A stretch of 64,000 bases of DNA from Subdoligranulum variabile (GCA_004554775.1 SFKI01000004.1:1-64000); one strand, 5' to 3'. Positions 1 through 9,744 are shown, counted from the stretch's first letter. Translations and numbers: made by a program. Notes: generated from the letters alone by a model not told the origin.

Positions 1-342
1 CAATCTTGTGAAATCACAATTTATTCTTGTAGCCTGCCGCTGATACCGTCTGGATTGGCTTTTCCTTTCTTTTTGTTCCCTTTAATTAGCCATGAACTGT
101 TTTATACCGGGCGGTTTGATTTTGTTGTCTACCAGAAGCAGGGCCGCGAGGAATTGCCGCTGCTGGCCATTGAGCTGGACGGCCTGGAACACCACAGCGA
201 CCCCGCTGTGCAGGCCCGCGACCGCCAGAAAGACGCCATCTGCCGCGAGCACGGCTTTGAACTGATCCGCGTAGAAAACAGCTACGCCCGCCGCTACCAC
301 TATATAAAAGATATCCTGATCGCGTATTTTAAAAATGCGTGA
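1..342 (+). CDS. DUF2726-like / PD-(D/E)XK endonuclease-fold protein, C-terminal part (cut by window edge)
   Basis: The reading frame is open from base 1 to a stop at 340-342, so the start lies outside the window. The readable part has the pattern GRFDFVVY, then IELDG about 20 residues later, and DRQKDAICREHGFELIRV, which fits the core of the restriction-endonuclease-like fold used by DUF2726 proteins (D...ExD...Q/K helix). Known members are nuclease-like domains often attached to helicases or topoisomerase-type zinc fingers; the partner domain is not visible here. The first 25-30 codons do not resemble the family, so a frame disturbance near the left edge is possible. A TTG at 55 is an unlikely start because no ribosome site precedes it. 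Confidence 0.55.
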   Translation, partial: QSCEITIYSCSLPLIPSGLAFPFFLFPLISHELFYTGRFDFVVYQKQGREELPLLAIELDGLEHHSDPAVQARDRQKDAICREHGFELIRVENSYARRYHYIKDILIAYFKNA

Positions 343-348
343 GCATAC

Positions 349-378
349 GAAAAGGCTCCCTTTTGTGGGGAGCCTTTG
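349..378. terminator. Bidirectional hairpin between convergent genes
   Basis: GGCTCCC / GGGGAGCC arms around a TTTTGT loop, flanked by AAAA on the left and TTT on the right, lie between the stop codons of two converging genes (340-342 and 383-385). The layout is that of a shared intrinsic terminator. The same GGCTCCC hairpin recurs elsewhere in the window. Confidence 0.6.
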
Positions 379-382
379 CATT

Positions 383-1345
383 TTATGGCAGGCGCAGAAT
401 ATTTTCATAGGGGCCGCTGCCTTGGGTTACTTGGGTCAATTTCCCGGCTTTTACAAGGCGTTCGATGCGGCGGTAGATCAACTGGTCGCTGATGCCGAGG
501 TTACACTCGGAAAGGACTTTGCCGATGAGCTGGGCGGTCAGGAAGTTGCCGGCGGGGACTTTTTCTAAAATCGCAGTATCGTAGAAATCAGCGGGAACAC
601 TGCACAGCTGGCCGTCGACTACCGCGCGCAGAGGGGCGTTTTCGGCTTGCAGGGTGCGCCAGCGGGCGGCAAGGGCGTGGCGGGCAGCGGCGGGCAGGGG
701 ACGCTCATACTTTAATAATGCGCCCATCTCGTAGGGGCCGCGCTCGCCCAGGGCGGCACGGCGGGTCACGCTGCCGTTTGCTTCCAGCTCCGGGGGCTCC
801 ACCACCGTGATCTCGCAGGGGGCATCTTCCAGCAAAGCAGCGGCGGCATGCAGGCCGCACCGGCTGCCGGGGGTAAAATCACACCAGATGCGCACCGGTT
901 CGCCTGCGGCGGCGCGGGTCAGCAGGGCTTGCAGGTCGGCTTGGCAGGCCTGCCAGTAGTGTTCTGCATCGGCGTCGCTGGCGGGCGCATCGCCGTGCGG
1001 GGAGAAGCAGAGCCAGGTGCGCACAAACTCTTTGCGGGCATCGCTCATCAGATCCCCGGCAACAGGCCCCTCGTTCAAGCCGCCCAACAGGGCCAGCACA
1101 TCATTGGGCTCGTAGTCTACCGGGACGGCTTCGGCACAGCGGCGGGCCTGTTCTTTTTGGGCGCGGTGCTTATAAAACGGCGCGGCCAGCGTGCGATAGA
1201 CTGCAAACGCCGCCTTTTGCAACGGGGTTTCCAGCGGCTTGGCGCTGGATAAAACGACTGCCGTGACACCGCCGACGGTATTGCTCATGTGCGGGGCGCA
1301 GGTAAGCGAGCCTTTGACGGAATCGCCGAAGCAGAGCTGGAGCAT
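383..1345 (-). CDS. DUF1835 domain-containing protein
   Basis: A 320-residue soluble protein. The N-terminus (MLQLCFGDSVKGSLTCA) is typical of the DUF1835 family, in which a conserved GDS motif near the start is followed by an alpha/beta core; the C-terminal third (about 255-320, ISDQLIYRRIERLVKAGKL) looks like a winged-helix segment, as in the companion DUF3658 region. The biochemical role of the family is not established. The ATG at 1345 is supported by an AAGGAGA ribosome site in the complementary strand. The gene is alone, running convergent to the fragment on its left and in the same direction as dnaK, from which hairpins separate it. Confidence 0.75.
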   Translation of the reverse strand: MLQLCFGDSVKGSLTCAPHMSNTVGGVTAVVLSSAKPLETPLQKAAFAVYRTLAAPFYKHRAQKEQARRCAEAVPVDYEPNDVLALLGGLNEGPVAGDLMSDARKEFVRTWLCFSPHGDAPASDADAEHYWQACQADLQALLTRAAAGEPVRIWCDFTPGSRCGLHAAAALLEDAPCEITVVEPPELEANGSVTRRAALGERGPYEMGALLKYERPLPAAARHALAARWRTLQAENAPLRAVVDGQLCSVPADFYDTAILEKVPAGNFLTAQLIGKVLSECNLGISDQLIYRRIERLVKAGKLTQVTQGSGPYENILRLP

Positions 1346-1447
1346 GGTTTTCTCCTTGATGTATAGTGTAAGAAAAGGGGCAGCCTCCTGGCCACTCCTT
1401 ACCCGCTGTGCGGGAACTCCCTTCTGAAGGGAGCCTTTTTGTTAAAA

Positions 1448-1471
1448 GTTCCTTCTTTTCAAAGAAGGAAC
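1448..1471 (-). terminator. Intrinsic terminator of dnaK (TTCTTT palindrome)
   Basis: Perfect 11-bp arms GTTCCTTCTTT / AAAGAAGGAAC around TC, followed on the minus strand by TTTT. It lies just past the dnaK stop at 1481. Another GGGAGCC-type hairpin (about 1418-1437) lies beyond it. The palindrome belongs to a small family also seen at 28823-28848 and 49025-49050. Confidence 0.6.
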
Positions 1472-1480
1472 AAACCCCCG

Positions 1481-3256
<1,776 letters not shown>

Positions 3257-3297
3257 GATTATGTTATCCCTTCTTCAAAAGGTAAAAATCTGATTTT

Positions 3298-3326
3298 ATT
3301 GTAACGCAAGAGCACACAAAATGTGT
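3298..3326 (-). promoter_or_regulatory. Weak candidate dnaK promoter region
   Basis: The minus strand carries TACAAT (3303-3298), about 42 bp upstream of the dnaK start, and a small ACACA-TTT-TGTGT symmetric patch at 3314-3326 where the -35 box would lie. No good -35 hexamer and no CIRCE sequence (TTAGCACTC...GAGTGCTAA) are present, so the heat-shock control of this copy is unclear. Confidence 0.3.
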
Positions 3327-3440
3327 TGCGATTTCGTAAATAAATTTGCCACGCGGGGCATGTGTTCGCCACTGTGGAACAATGCAAGGAATTTTGCAGA
3401 CAATGCAAAAGAAACAAAAGGCAAAATCCGCCCGCAGGCG

Positions 3441-3469
3441 TTGACGCCCTTGCCCGGACGTGCTATAGT
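3441..3469 (+). promoter_or_regulatory. Sigma-A-type promoter for hisB-glyA
   Basis: TTGACG (3441-3446), a 17-bp spacer and TATAGT (3464-3469), 42 bp ahead of the hisB start. Strong match to the housekeeping consensus. Confidence 0.75.
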
Positions 3470-3510
3470 AAATAATAACCCGCACTTTAGTTGAGTAAAG
3501 AGGTAACACT

Positions 3511-4098
3511 ATGGCACGCACCGCGACTGTGACCCGCAACACACGGGAGACCCAGATCACCCTGACCATCGACCTGGACGGCACCGGCAAGGCCGACCTG
3601 CACACCGGCATCGGCTTTTTTGACCACATGCTGGGCGGCTTTGCCCGCCACGGCCTGTTTGATCTGACCGTGCAGTGCCACGGCGACCTGGACGTTGACT
3701 GCCACCATACGATTGAAGATGTGGGCATCGCGCTGGGCACTGCCATTAAAGAAGCGCTGGGTGACAAGGCCGGGCTGGTGCGCTACGGCAGCTGCCTGCT
3801 GCCCATGGATGAAACGCTGGCGCTGTGCGCCGTTGACCTGAGCGGGCGGCCCTATTTTGTGTACGACGCCGCCTTTGCCGGGCAGAGCTGCGGCGGCATG
3901 GATGTGCAGATGGCGCGGGAGTTTTTCTACGCCATCAGCTACGCAGCCATGATGAACCTGCATGTAAAGGTCCTGTACGGCGAGAACGACCACCACAAGC
4001 TGGAAGCCATGTTCAAGGCGTTTGCCAAGGCGCTGGACGCCGCCACACGCAAGGATGCACGGATCGACGGGGTGCTCTCCACCAAGGGCACGCTGTAA
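3511..4098 (+). CDS. hisB: Imidazoleglycerol-phosphate dehydratase
   Basis: Removes water from imidazole glycerol phosphate to give imidazole acetol phosphate, the sixth step of histidine synthesis; a cytosolic Mn-dependent 24-mer in the known family. The 195-residue length is that of monofunctional HisB. Metal-binding repeats are clear: HTGIGFFDHMLGGFARHG (31-48), DCHHTIEDVGIALG (63-76) and the later GENDHHKLEAMFK. ATG at 3511 follows AAAGAGG with normal spacing. No other his gene is nearby, so the pathway must be dispersed in this genome. It is followed after 44 bp by glyA in the same direction. Confidence 0.96.
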   Translation: MARTATVTRNTRETQITLTIDLDGTGKADLHTGIGFFDHMLGGFARHGLFDLTVQCHGDLDVDCHHTIEDVGIALGTAIKEALGDKAGLVRYGSCLLPMDETLALCAVDLSGRPYFVYDAAFAGQSCGGMDVQMAREFFYAISYAAMMNLHVKVLYGENDHHKLEAMFKAFAKALDAATRKDARIDGVLSTKGTL

Positions 4099-4142
4099 AT
4101 CTGTTCATTAATAGAGGGTATAATTTTCAGGAGGTATTGGGT

Positions 4143-5399
4143 ATGTATAAGGACATGATCGACACCATCGGCTATGTAAAGCAGGCCGACCCCGAGCTGG
4201 GCGCTGCAATGGACCGCGAACTGGGCCGTCAGCGCCAGAACATTGAGCTGATCGCCAGCGAGAACATTGTTTCCCCCGCCGTGATGGCCGCGATGGGCAG
4301 CGTGCTGACCAACAAGTATGCCGAGGGCTATCCCGGCCACCGCTACTACGGCGGCTGCCAGTTCGTCGATGAGGTCGAGCAAATCGCCATCGACCGCGCC
4401 TGCAAGCTGTTTGGCGCTAAGTACGCCAACGTGCAGCCCCATTCCGGCGCACAGGCCAACCTGGCCGTCTACTTTGCGCTGCTGAACCTGGGCGACACCG
4501 TCATGGGCATGGATCTGTCCCAGGGCGGCCACCTGACCCACGGCTCCCCCGTGAACATGAGCGGCAAAAACTACAACTTTGTCTCCTACGGTGTCTCGAC
4601 CGAGGATGGCCGCATCGACTACGCCGCGCTGGCCAAGCAGGTCGCCAAGGTACGCCCCAAGCTGATCGTGGCCGGTGCATCGGCCTACCCGCGCGCTATC
4701 GACTTTGAAAAGCTGGCCGAAATTGCCCACGGCTACGGCGCAATGCTGATGGTCGATATGGCACACATTGCCGGCCTGGTCGCCGGCGGCCAGCACCAGA
4801 ACCCCGTGCCCTACGCCGACGTTGTGACTACCACCACCCACAAGACGCTGCGCGGCCCCCGCGGCGGCCTGATCCTGACCAACAACGAGTATCTTATCAA
4901 GCGCATCAACTCGGCCATCTTCCCCGGCACGCAGGGCGGCCCGCTGGAGCATGTGATCGCCGGTAAGGCTGTCTGCTTTGGCGAGGCTTTGAAGCCGGAG
5001 TTCAAGGAGTACGCCGCCAAGATCGTTGAGAACGCCAAGGCCATGGCCGACGAGCTGACCGCCCGCGGCGTGAAGCTGGTTTCCGGCGGCACCGACAACC
5101 ACCTGCTGCTGATCGACCTGACCGATGAGGAGTGCACCGGCAAGGAACTGGAGCATAACCTCGACGAAGTACACATCACCGCCAACAAGAACACCGTCCC
5201 CGGCGAGAAGCGCAGCCCGTTTGTTACCAGCGGCGTGCGCGTAGGCACCCCCGCCGTGACCACCCGCGGCATGGGCCCCGCCGAGATGAAGATCATCGCC
5301 GACTGCATTGCCGACTGCATCTTCGACTTCGAGGGCAAGAAGGCCGAAGTCGCCGCCCGCGTCGCGGACCTGGTGGAGAAGTTCCCGCTGTACGAATAA
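4143..5399 (+). CDS. glyA: Serine hydroxymethyltransferase
   Basis: PLP enzyme interconverting serine and glycine with transfer of the one-carbon unit to tetrahydrofolate. 418 residues from ATG 4143, chosen because a perfect AGGAGG (4129-4134) sits 8 bases ahead; a TTG at 4137 is in frame but would overlap the ribosome-site spacing. The substrate region IELIASEN (34-41), the glycine-rich YAEGYPGHRYYGG (59-71) and the PLP-binding lysine in VVTTTTHKTLRGPRGG (K234) are all present. Probably transcribed from the hisB promoter. Confidence 0.97.
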   Translation: MYKDMIDTIGYVKQADPELGAAMDRELGRQRQNIELIASENIVSPAVMAAMGSVLTNKYAEGYPGHRYYGGCQFVDEVEQIAIDRACKLFGAKYANVQPHSGAQANLAVYFALLNLGDTVMGMDLSQGGHLTHGSPVNMSGKNYNFVSYGVSTEDGRIDYAALAKQVAKVRPKLIVAGASAYPRAIDFEKLAEIAHGYGAMLMVDMAHIAGLVAGGQHQNPVPYADVVTTTTHKTLRGPRGGLILTNNEYLIKRINSAIFPGTQGGPLEHVIAGKAVCFGEALKPEFKEYAAKIVENAKAMADELTARGVKLVSGGTDNHLLLIDLTDEECTGKELEHNLDEVHITANKNTVPGEKRSPFVTSGVRVGTPAVTTRGMGPAEMKIIADCIADCIFDFEGKKAEVAARVADLVEKFPLYE

Positions 5400-5411
5400 G
5401 CATTGCAATCT

Positions 5412-5447
5412 ATGCGCCCTGTCATCCCGGCAGGGCGCATCTTTTTT
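5412..5447 (+). terminator. Intrinsic terminator after glyA
   Basis: Ten-base-pair perfect stem ATGCGCCCTG / CAGGGCGCAT (5412-5421, 5431-5440), nine-base loop, then six T residues at 5442-5447. Confidence 0.85.
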
Positions 5448-5452
5448 GCAGC

Positions 5453-5577
5453 GGGTGTCTGCCGGGAAAAGCCTGCCCCTGTGACATAACTTTGCAACTA
5501 GATAAACACTTATAAAAATTACATATCTAAGTTATATTTAACTGTTTGTTAAACTTTGCAAACAGTTGCAGACACCC
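5453..5577. repeat. Inverted repeats bracketing an AT-rich segment upstream of azlC
   Basis: GGGTGTCTGC (5453-5462) and its exact complement GCAGACACCC (5568-5577) bracket roughly 105 bp that are much richer in A and T than the surroundings. Inside the right half is a second perfect pair, AACTGTTTG (5540-5548) / CAAACAGTT (5559-5567). The segment sits exactly where the missing 5' part of azlC and its promoter would be expected. It may be a rearrangement scar; no recombinase is nearby. Confidence 0.45.
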
Positions 5578-6185
5578 CGGGTGTTTGGAAAGTAATTCAG
5601 TATATAGAACCGGAAAAAACACCTTACCACCACCGCAAGATCCTTGCGCTTGCTTTTGCGGGTGGTGCCTCGCTGATCTCGGCGGCGCTGATGACCCTGA
5701 TGGTCAACGCCCGGCACCTGTTTTACGGCATTTCGATGCTGCAGCGCTATAAAAATACCGGCGCGGCCAAACCGTACCTGATTTTCGCCCTGACGGACGA
5801 GACGTATTCCATCGTGTGCAGCGGCGATGTGCCAGAGGGTGTCGACCAGAACCGCTACTACCTCTTCGCTTCGCTGTTCGACCAGGTGTATTGGGTGGCG
5901 GGCAGCGTGGCCGGTACGCTGCTGGGCAGCGTCATCCCCTTTGATACCACCGGCATTGATTTCTCGATGACTGCGCTGTTTCTGGTCGTCATGGTCGAGC
6001 AGTGGTGCAGCAGCAAGGACCACACCCCCGCGCTGGTGGGGCTGGGCGTTTCACTGGTCTGCCTGGCGGTTTTCGGCAGCAGCAATTTCCTCATCCCCTC
6101 GATGCTGGGCATCACCGCCGTACTGACCCTGCTGCGCGGCCCTATGGAAAAGCGTGCGCAAAAGGAGACTGCCCATGTCGATTGA
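5556..6185 (+). CDS. azlC: AzlC-family branched-chain amino acid exporter subunit, apparently 5'-truncated
   Basis: From about residue 36 the protein matches AzlC membrane permeases: GGASLISAALMTLMVNARHLFYG, then FALTDETYSIVCS, and four further hydrophobic segments. AzlC with AzlD exports branched-chain amino acids or analogues. Full-length AzlC has about 60 residues, including the first membrane helices, ahead of the GGASL segment; here only 35 unrelated residues precede it (MQTVADTPGVWKVIQY...). The frame is closed by TAA at 5550-5552, the only possible start is TTG 5556 without a ribosome site, and no ATG occurs before residue 46. The gene may be a decayed remnant. It overlaps azlD by 11 bases, as in intact azlCD pairs. 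Confidence 0.6.
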   Translation: MQTVADTPGVWKVIQYIEPEKTPYHHRKILALAFAGGASLISAALMTLMVNARHLFYGISMLQRYKNTGAAKPYLIFALTDETYSIVCSGDVPEGVDQNRYYLFASLFDQVYWVAGSVAGTLLGSVIPFDTTGIDFSMTALFLVVMVEQWCSSKDHTPALVGLGVSLVCLAVFGSSNFLIPSMLGITAVLTLLRGPMEKRAQKETAHVD

Positions 6186-6510
6186 TCTTCATGGCATGGC
6201 GTTGGTGGCCATCGTCGCCGCCGTTACCATGTTCATTCGCTTTCTGCCGTTTGTGGTGTTTGGCGGCGGGCGGCCCACGCCCCGGTTTATCACCTACCTG
6301 GCCGGGATGCTGCCCTGCGCCATTATGGCAATGCTGGTGGTCTACTGCCTGCGCGGCATGGACCTGACCGGCCCCACCCACGGCCTGCCGGAGTTGCTTT
6401 CGGCCGCCGCAGTGGTTGGGCTGCATTGCTGGAAGAAAAACACGCTGCTAAGTATTGCCGCAGGCACCGCGCTGTATATGGTGCTGGTGCAGGTGGTGTT
6501 TGCAGCATAA
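6175..6510 (+). CDS. azlD: AzlD-family branched-chain amino acid transport protein
   Basis: Small membrane partner of AzlC, 111 residues with about four hydrophobic helices; the family motif IRFLPFVVFGG...P..ITYLAGMLPCAIMAMLVVYCLR is clear. ATG 6175 is preceded by AAAGGAG inside the end of azlC, and the two frames overlap by 11 bases, indicating translational coupling. If the upstream azlC is non-functional this gene may be expressed without its partner. Confidence 0.85.
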   Translation: MSIDLHGMALVAIVAAVTMFIRFLPFVVFGGGRPTPRFITYLAGMLPCAIMAMLVVYCLRGMDLTGPTHGLPELLSAAAVVGLHCWKKNTLLSIAAGTALYMVLVQVVFAA

Positions 6511-6546
6511 AAAACGGCTCCCCTTGCGGGGAGCCTTCTCTTTTTG
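6511..6546 (+). terminator. Terminator after azlD
   Basis: GGCTCCCC-TTGC-GGGGAGCC hairpin immediately after the azlD stop, preceded by AAAAAAC and followed by a T-rich run (about 6536-6546). Confidence 0.75.
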
Positions 6547-6552
6547 TGTAAA

Positions 6553-6703
6553 GGCAACACCGCACAATTCCCGCCTTACGGCTTAAGCACCGCTTCGGCG
6601 GCTCCGGCACGGCATCTGCGTTGCCAAAATGCTCGATAATACACAAAGTATTATCTGCGCTTTTGGCTTAGCATCTGCCGCACCTCGCTCGCCGTATCGG
6701 CAC
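6553..6703. mobile_element. MITE copy A, long form lacking its right end; overlaps the gltA 3' end
   Basis: Starts with the terminal repeat GGCAACACCGCACAATTC (6553-6570), then shares the stretch through CGGCTTAAGCACCGCTTCGGC with the complete copy at 19608-19706. After a roughly 75-bp insert absent from that copy, which itself forms a long imperfect hairpin (GCCAAAA ... GATAATAC-ACAAA-GTATTATC ... TTTTGGC), homology resumes with CTGCCGCACCTCGCTCGCC (6675 onwards) and stops at 6703 inside the citrate synthase frame. The right terminal repeat is missing. Non-coding, no transposase. Confidence 0.7.
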
Positions 6704-8074
6704 CCGCTCTTCCAGCGGCAGATATTCCTGCGGATGGCCGACATATTTGTAGGCGGGGCGGATGATGCGGTTGGCAAACTCTACCTCTTCCACGCGGTGG
6801 GCGCACCAGCCGGGCACACGGGCAATGGCAAACAGCGGGGTAAACAGATCCTCGCTGATGCCCAGCATACGGTAGATCAAACCGCTGAACAGGTCCACGT
6901 TGGCGCACACCTTTTTGGGGCCGTGCTTTTCCTCGGCAAATACCTGCGGGGCCAGACGTTCGATGCTGCAAAGCATCTCGTATTCCTCGTCGTAGCCTTT
7001 TTTGTAGGCCAGGCTCTTGGCGTGGGTCTTTAGGATCTGCGCACGCGGGTCACTCATCGTGTACACGGCGTGGCCCATGCCGTAGATCAGGCCGCTGCCG
7101 TCGCCGCGCTCTTTGCGCAGGATCTTGCGCAAAAACTCGCGCACTTCGTCGTCATTGGAGGGATCCTCAACATTTTCCAGAATGTAGTCCAGCTGGTGCA
7201 TGACCTTCAGGTTTGCGCCGCCGTGCTTGGGGCCTTTCAGCGCGCCGATGGCCGCCGAGATGGCCGCATACGTATCGGTGCCGGAGCTGGACAGCACGCG
7301 GCAGGTAAAGGTCGAGCAGTTACCGCCGCCGTGGTCAGCATGCACCAGCAGGCACAAGTCCAGCAGACGCGCTTCCTCGTGTGTGTACTTTTGGTCCGCG
7401 CGGTAGGTGCTCAAAATGTGCTCGGCCGTGCTCTGCCCTTCAGTCGGCAGGTGAAAGTACATGCTGTTGCGGTCGTAGACGCGGCGTTTGATCTGGTAGG
7501 CGTTCACCATCATGGTGGGCAGCTCGGCAATCAGGTTGATGCTCTGCCGCAGAATATTGGGCAGGCTCAGATCTTCGGCGTGCTCGTCATAGCTGTACAT
7601 GGCCAGGACGCTGCGCGCCATCTTGTTCATCAGGTTGGGCGAGGGTGAGTTCAAGATCATGTCGTCCGCAAAGCCGCGGGGCAGCTCGCGGTGATTTTCC
7701 AACAGCTTGCGGAACTTGGCGTACTGATCCCGCGTGGGCAGCGAGCCGAACAGCAGCAGCCAGACGACTTCCTCAAACATAAAGCGGTCGCTGGCGTCGG
7801 CCTCGGCGGCCAGGGCATCTATATCAATGCCGCGGTATACCAACCGGCCGGGGATGGGCACAATGGTGCCGTCCTCTTTTTTATCATAACCGATAACATT
7901 GGACACATTGGTGATGCCGGCCAGCACGCCGGTGCCGTCCAGGTTGCGCAGGCCGCGCTTGACGCCCATCTGATCCGCTAGGTGCGGGTCCAGGGTGGCG
8001 TTATGCTCTACATATTCATGGCAGAGCAGTTCCAGTTCCTCCGGCTCCAGCGCCGGTACATCCGGGTAATACAT
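6668..8074 (-). CDS. gltA: Citrate synthase
   Basis: Condenses acetyl-CoA and oxaloacetate to citrate. 468 residues; the catalytic regions are visible as LLVHADHGGGNCSTF, GPKHGGANLKVMH and GMGHAVYTMSDPRAQIL (histidines and aspartate of the citrate synthase site). This is the longer form with an N-terminal extension typical of Clostridia. ATG 8074 is preceded by GGGAGAGGGG. The last 11 residues (VPIRRARCGRC) and the stop codon are encoded inside a MITE-like repeat rather than by native sequence, so the C-terminus is probably newly acquired. Divergent from icd, with which it makes 2-oxoglutarate for glutamate synthesis. Confidence 0.95.
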   Translation of the reverse strand: MYYPDVPALEPEELELLCHEYVEHNATLDPHLADQMGVKRGLRNLDGTGVLAGITNVSNVIGYDKKEDGTIVPIPGRLVYRGIDIDALAAEADASDRFMFEEVVWLLLFGSLPTRDQYAKFRKLLENHRELPRGFADDMILNSPSPNLMNKMARSVLAMYSYDEHAEDLSLPNILRQSINLIAELPTMMVNAYQIKRRVYDRNSMYFHLPTEGQSTAEHILSTYRADQKYTHEEARLLDLCLLVHADHGGGNCSTFTCRVLSSSGTDTYAAISAAIGALKGPKHGGANLKVMHQLDYILENVEDPSNDDEVREFLRKILRKERGDGSGLIYGMGHAVYTMSDPRAQILKTHAKSLAYKKGYDEEYEMLCSIERLAPQVFAEEKHGPKKVCANVDLFSGLIYRMLGISEDLFTPLFAIARVPGWCAHRVEEVEFANRIIRPAYKYVGHPQEYLPLEERVPIRRARCGRC

Positions 8075-8168
8075 CGGCAGACCCCTCTCCCTATACTGTA
8101 TATTTATTCAAGCACACAAATTTCCCTATCCTGCCATGCAGGCGCCCACCGCGTGGGTACCTGCTACA

Positions 8169-8197
8169 ATAATATAACAGATTTGGAATTTCGTCAA
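8169..8197 (-). promoter_or_regulatory. Promoter of gltA
   Basis: On the minus strand TTGACG (8197-8192), 17-bp spacer and TATTAT (8174-8169), about 95 bases upstream of the gltA start. Confidence 0.75.
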
Positions 8198-8289
8198 GAA
8201 AAACTTAAAATATCTCTACAATAAACAAAGTAGGACTTTATTTTATTAAGTTGCCCGTCGTTTTGATGCGGTCTGCATAAAAAACCGCG

Positions 8290-8318
8290 TTGACAAACCG
8301 CCGCAAACCGGATATAGT
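8290..8318 (+). promoter_or_regulatory. Promoter of icd-acn
   Basis: TTGACA (8290-8295), exactly 17 bp, TATAGT (8313-8318). Start codon is 254 bases downstream, so the transcript carries the R2 repeat at 8344-8541 in its 5' leader. The gltA and icd promoters lie back to back within 125 bp, a layout that would allow joint control. Confidence 0.8.
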
Positions 8319-8343
8319 TGTAGTATATTACAGTATTTTACCG

Positions 8344-8541
8344 ATAGTCGGCCCCCTCTGAGAGGGTGACTCCCCACTGCGTGGGGAGATGTCGCGTAAG
8401 CGACAGAGGGGCTTGGCTGCGTAAGCAGTCCCGCCGTAAGACGGGTGGGGGAGAGCATTAAAAATATCCGAAGCTTCGGACAAAGGCAAGACTCTCTCCC
8501 TTCGGCCCTTCGGGCCACCTCCCTCCCAGAGGGAGGCATTC
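8344..8541. repeat. R2 dispersed multi-hairpin repeat, copy 1
   Basis: Contains the family core ACTCCCCACTGCGTGGGGAG followed by ATGTCGCG..CGACAGAGGGGC, and GC-rich hairpins through CTCCCAGAGGGAGGC. Same core at 12052-12211 and 63385-63593, degenerate at 19457-19595. It occupies the icd leader; the 497-bp gltA-icd gap holds this element and two promoters, no gene. Confidence 0.75.
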
Positions 8542-8571
8542 AAAAAACACAGGGAAGGGGAACGTATTTTT

Positions 8572-9564
8572 ATGAAAGCTGTACTGATCCCGGGCGACGG
8601 CATTGGCCGCGAGATCGCCGAAAGCGTGCGCGCAGTTTCCGCCGCACTGAACACCGGCATTGACTGGCAGGAGTGTGAGGCCGGTGCCGAGTACGCCGAA
8701 GTCAGCGGCGAGCTGATTGCCCCCGGCACGCTGGATGCCATCGAAGAATGCGGCTGGGCGCTGAAAGGCCCCACCGCCACGCCCATCGGCAAGGGCTTCC
8801 GCAGCATCAATGTGCAGCTGCGCCAGCGCTTTGCCACCTACGCCAACCTGCGCCCCGTGCACACGCTGCCGGGCGTGCCCACCCGCTTTGAAAACGTTGA
8901 CCTCGTCATCGTGCGCGAGAATACCGAGGACCTTTATAAAGGCATCGAGTACATGCTCACCGATGAGATCGCCAACGGCGTCAAGCTCATCACCCGCCCG
9001 GCGTGCGAGAAGATCTGCCGCTTTGCGTTTGACTACGCGCGCAAAAACGGCCGCAGAAAAGTTACCGCCGTGCATAAGGCCAACATTATGAAGCTGACCG
9101 ACGGCCTGTTCCTGCGCACCTTCCGCGAGGTGGCCGAGGACTACCCCGAGATCACCGCCGACGATTGCATCATTGATGCGCTGTGCATGAAGCTGGTGCA
9201 GAAGCCCGAGCAGTTCGACGTGCTGGTCGCGCCGAACCTTTACGGCGATATCATCAGCGACCTGTGCGCAGGCCTGGTGGGCGGCCTGGGTTTTGCGCCC
9301 AGCGCCAACATTGGCGATAAAACGCGTATTTATGAGGCTGTCCACGGCTCTGCCCCCGATATTGCAGGCCAGAACAAGGCCAACCCCAGCGCCATCCTGA
9401 TGGCCTTTGCCATGATGCTGAACGACCTTGGCATGACCGACAAGGCCGAAAAGCTCAACGCCGCCATTCTGGCCCAGGTCGCCGAGGGCAAGGTCGTCAC
9501 CGCCGATATCGGCGGCACGGCAGGCACCAAAGAATTTACACAGGCAGTCATCGCAAGATTGTGA
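8572..9564 (+). CDS. icd: NAD(P)-dependent isocitrate dehydrogenase (isocitrate/isopropylmalate dehydrogenase family)
   Basis: Oxidative decarboxylation of isocitrate to 2-oxoglutarate. 330 residues, the short form like NAD-dependent homologues. IPGDGIGREI (6-15), the substrate loop TPIGKGFRSINVQLRQRF, the RENTEDLYKGIEY stretch and metal-binding NLYGDIISDLCAGLVGG are present. The serine-asparagine pair in GFRSIN matches isocitrate rather than isopropylmalate enzymes, and the neighbours gltA and acn agree; a homoisocitrate or isopropylmalate role is less likely. ATG 8572 follows GGGAAGGGGAA. Confidence 0.88.
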   Translation: MKAVLIPGDGIGREIAESVRAVSAALNTGIDWQECEAGAEYAEVSGELIAPGTLDAIEECGWALKGPTATPIGKGFRSINVQLRQRFATYANLRPVHTLPGVPTRFENVDLVIVRENTEDLYKGIEYMLTDEIANGVKLITRPACEKICRFAFDYARKNGRRKVTAVHKANIMKLTDGLFLRTFREVAEDYPEITADDCIIDALCMKLVQKPEQFDVLVAPNLYGDIISDLCAGLVGGLGFAPSANIGDKTRIYEAVHGSAPDIAGQNKANPSAILMAFAMMLNDLGMTDKAEKLNAAILAQVAEGKVVTADIGGTAGTKEFTQAVIARL

Positions 9565-9578
9565 TTTCCTGACGATTT

Positions 9579-9690
9579 GTAGGGGGCGGCGTCCTCGACG
9601 CCCCGTGCGGCCCTGCATTGCCGCCCAGAGTTTTTCCCGGGAAGCTTCTCCCATGGCAAGCGGGCACGGGCGAGCACGGCTCGCCCCTAC
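9579..9690. repeat. R1 dispersed repeat in the icd-acn gap
   Basis: Begins GTAGGGGGCG and ends CGCCCCTAC, with hairpin pieces GGCGTCCTCGACGCC and GGGCGAGCACGGCTCGCCC inside. A longer and more divergent copy of the R1 family. It would be transcribed if icd and acn share an mRNA. Confidence 0.7.
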
Positions 9691-9744
9691 AAGCCTATTG
9701 AAAGCGATCCGATAAATCAAGTGAAAAGGCAAGGAGAGAAGCCT

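Noticed and set aside
3298..3326. ACACA/TGTGT symmetry considered as CIRCE operator of dnaK
   Set aside because: Does not match TTAGCACTC-N9-GAGTGCTAA; arms are only 5 bp.
8246..8539. 97-codon minus-strand frame in the gltA-icd gap
   Set aside because: Encodes only R2 repeat translation (GEMSRS..-like), found again wherever R2 occurs; no ribosome site.
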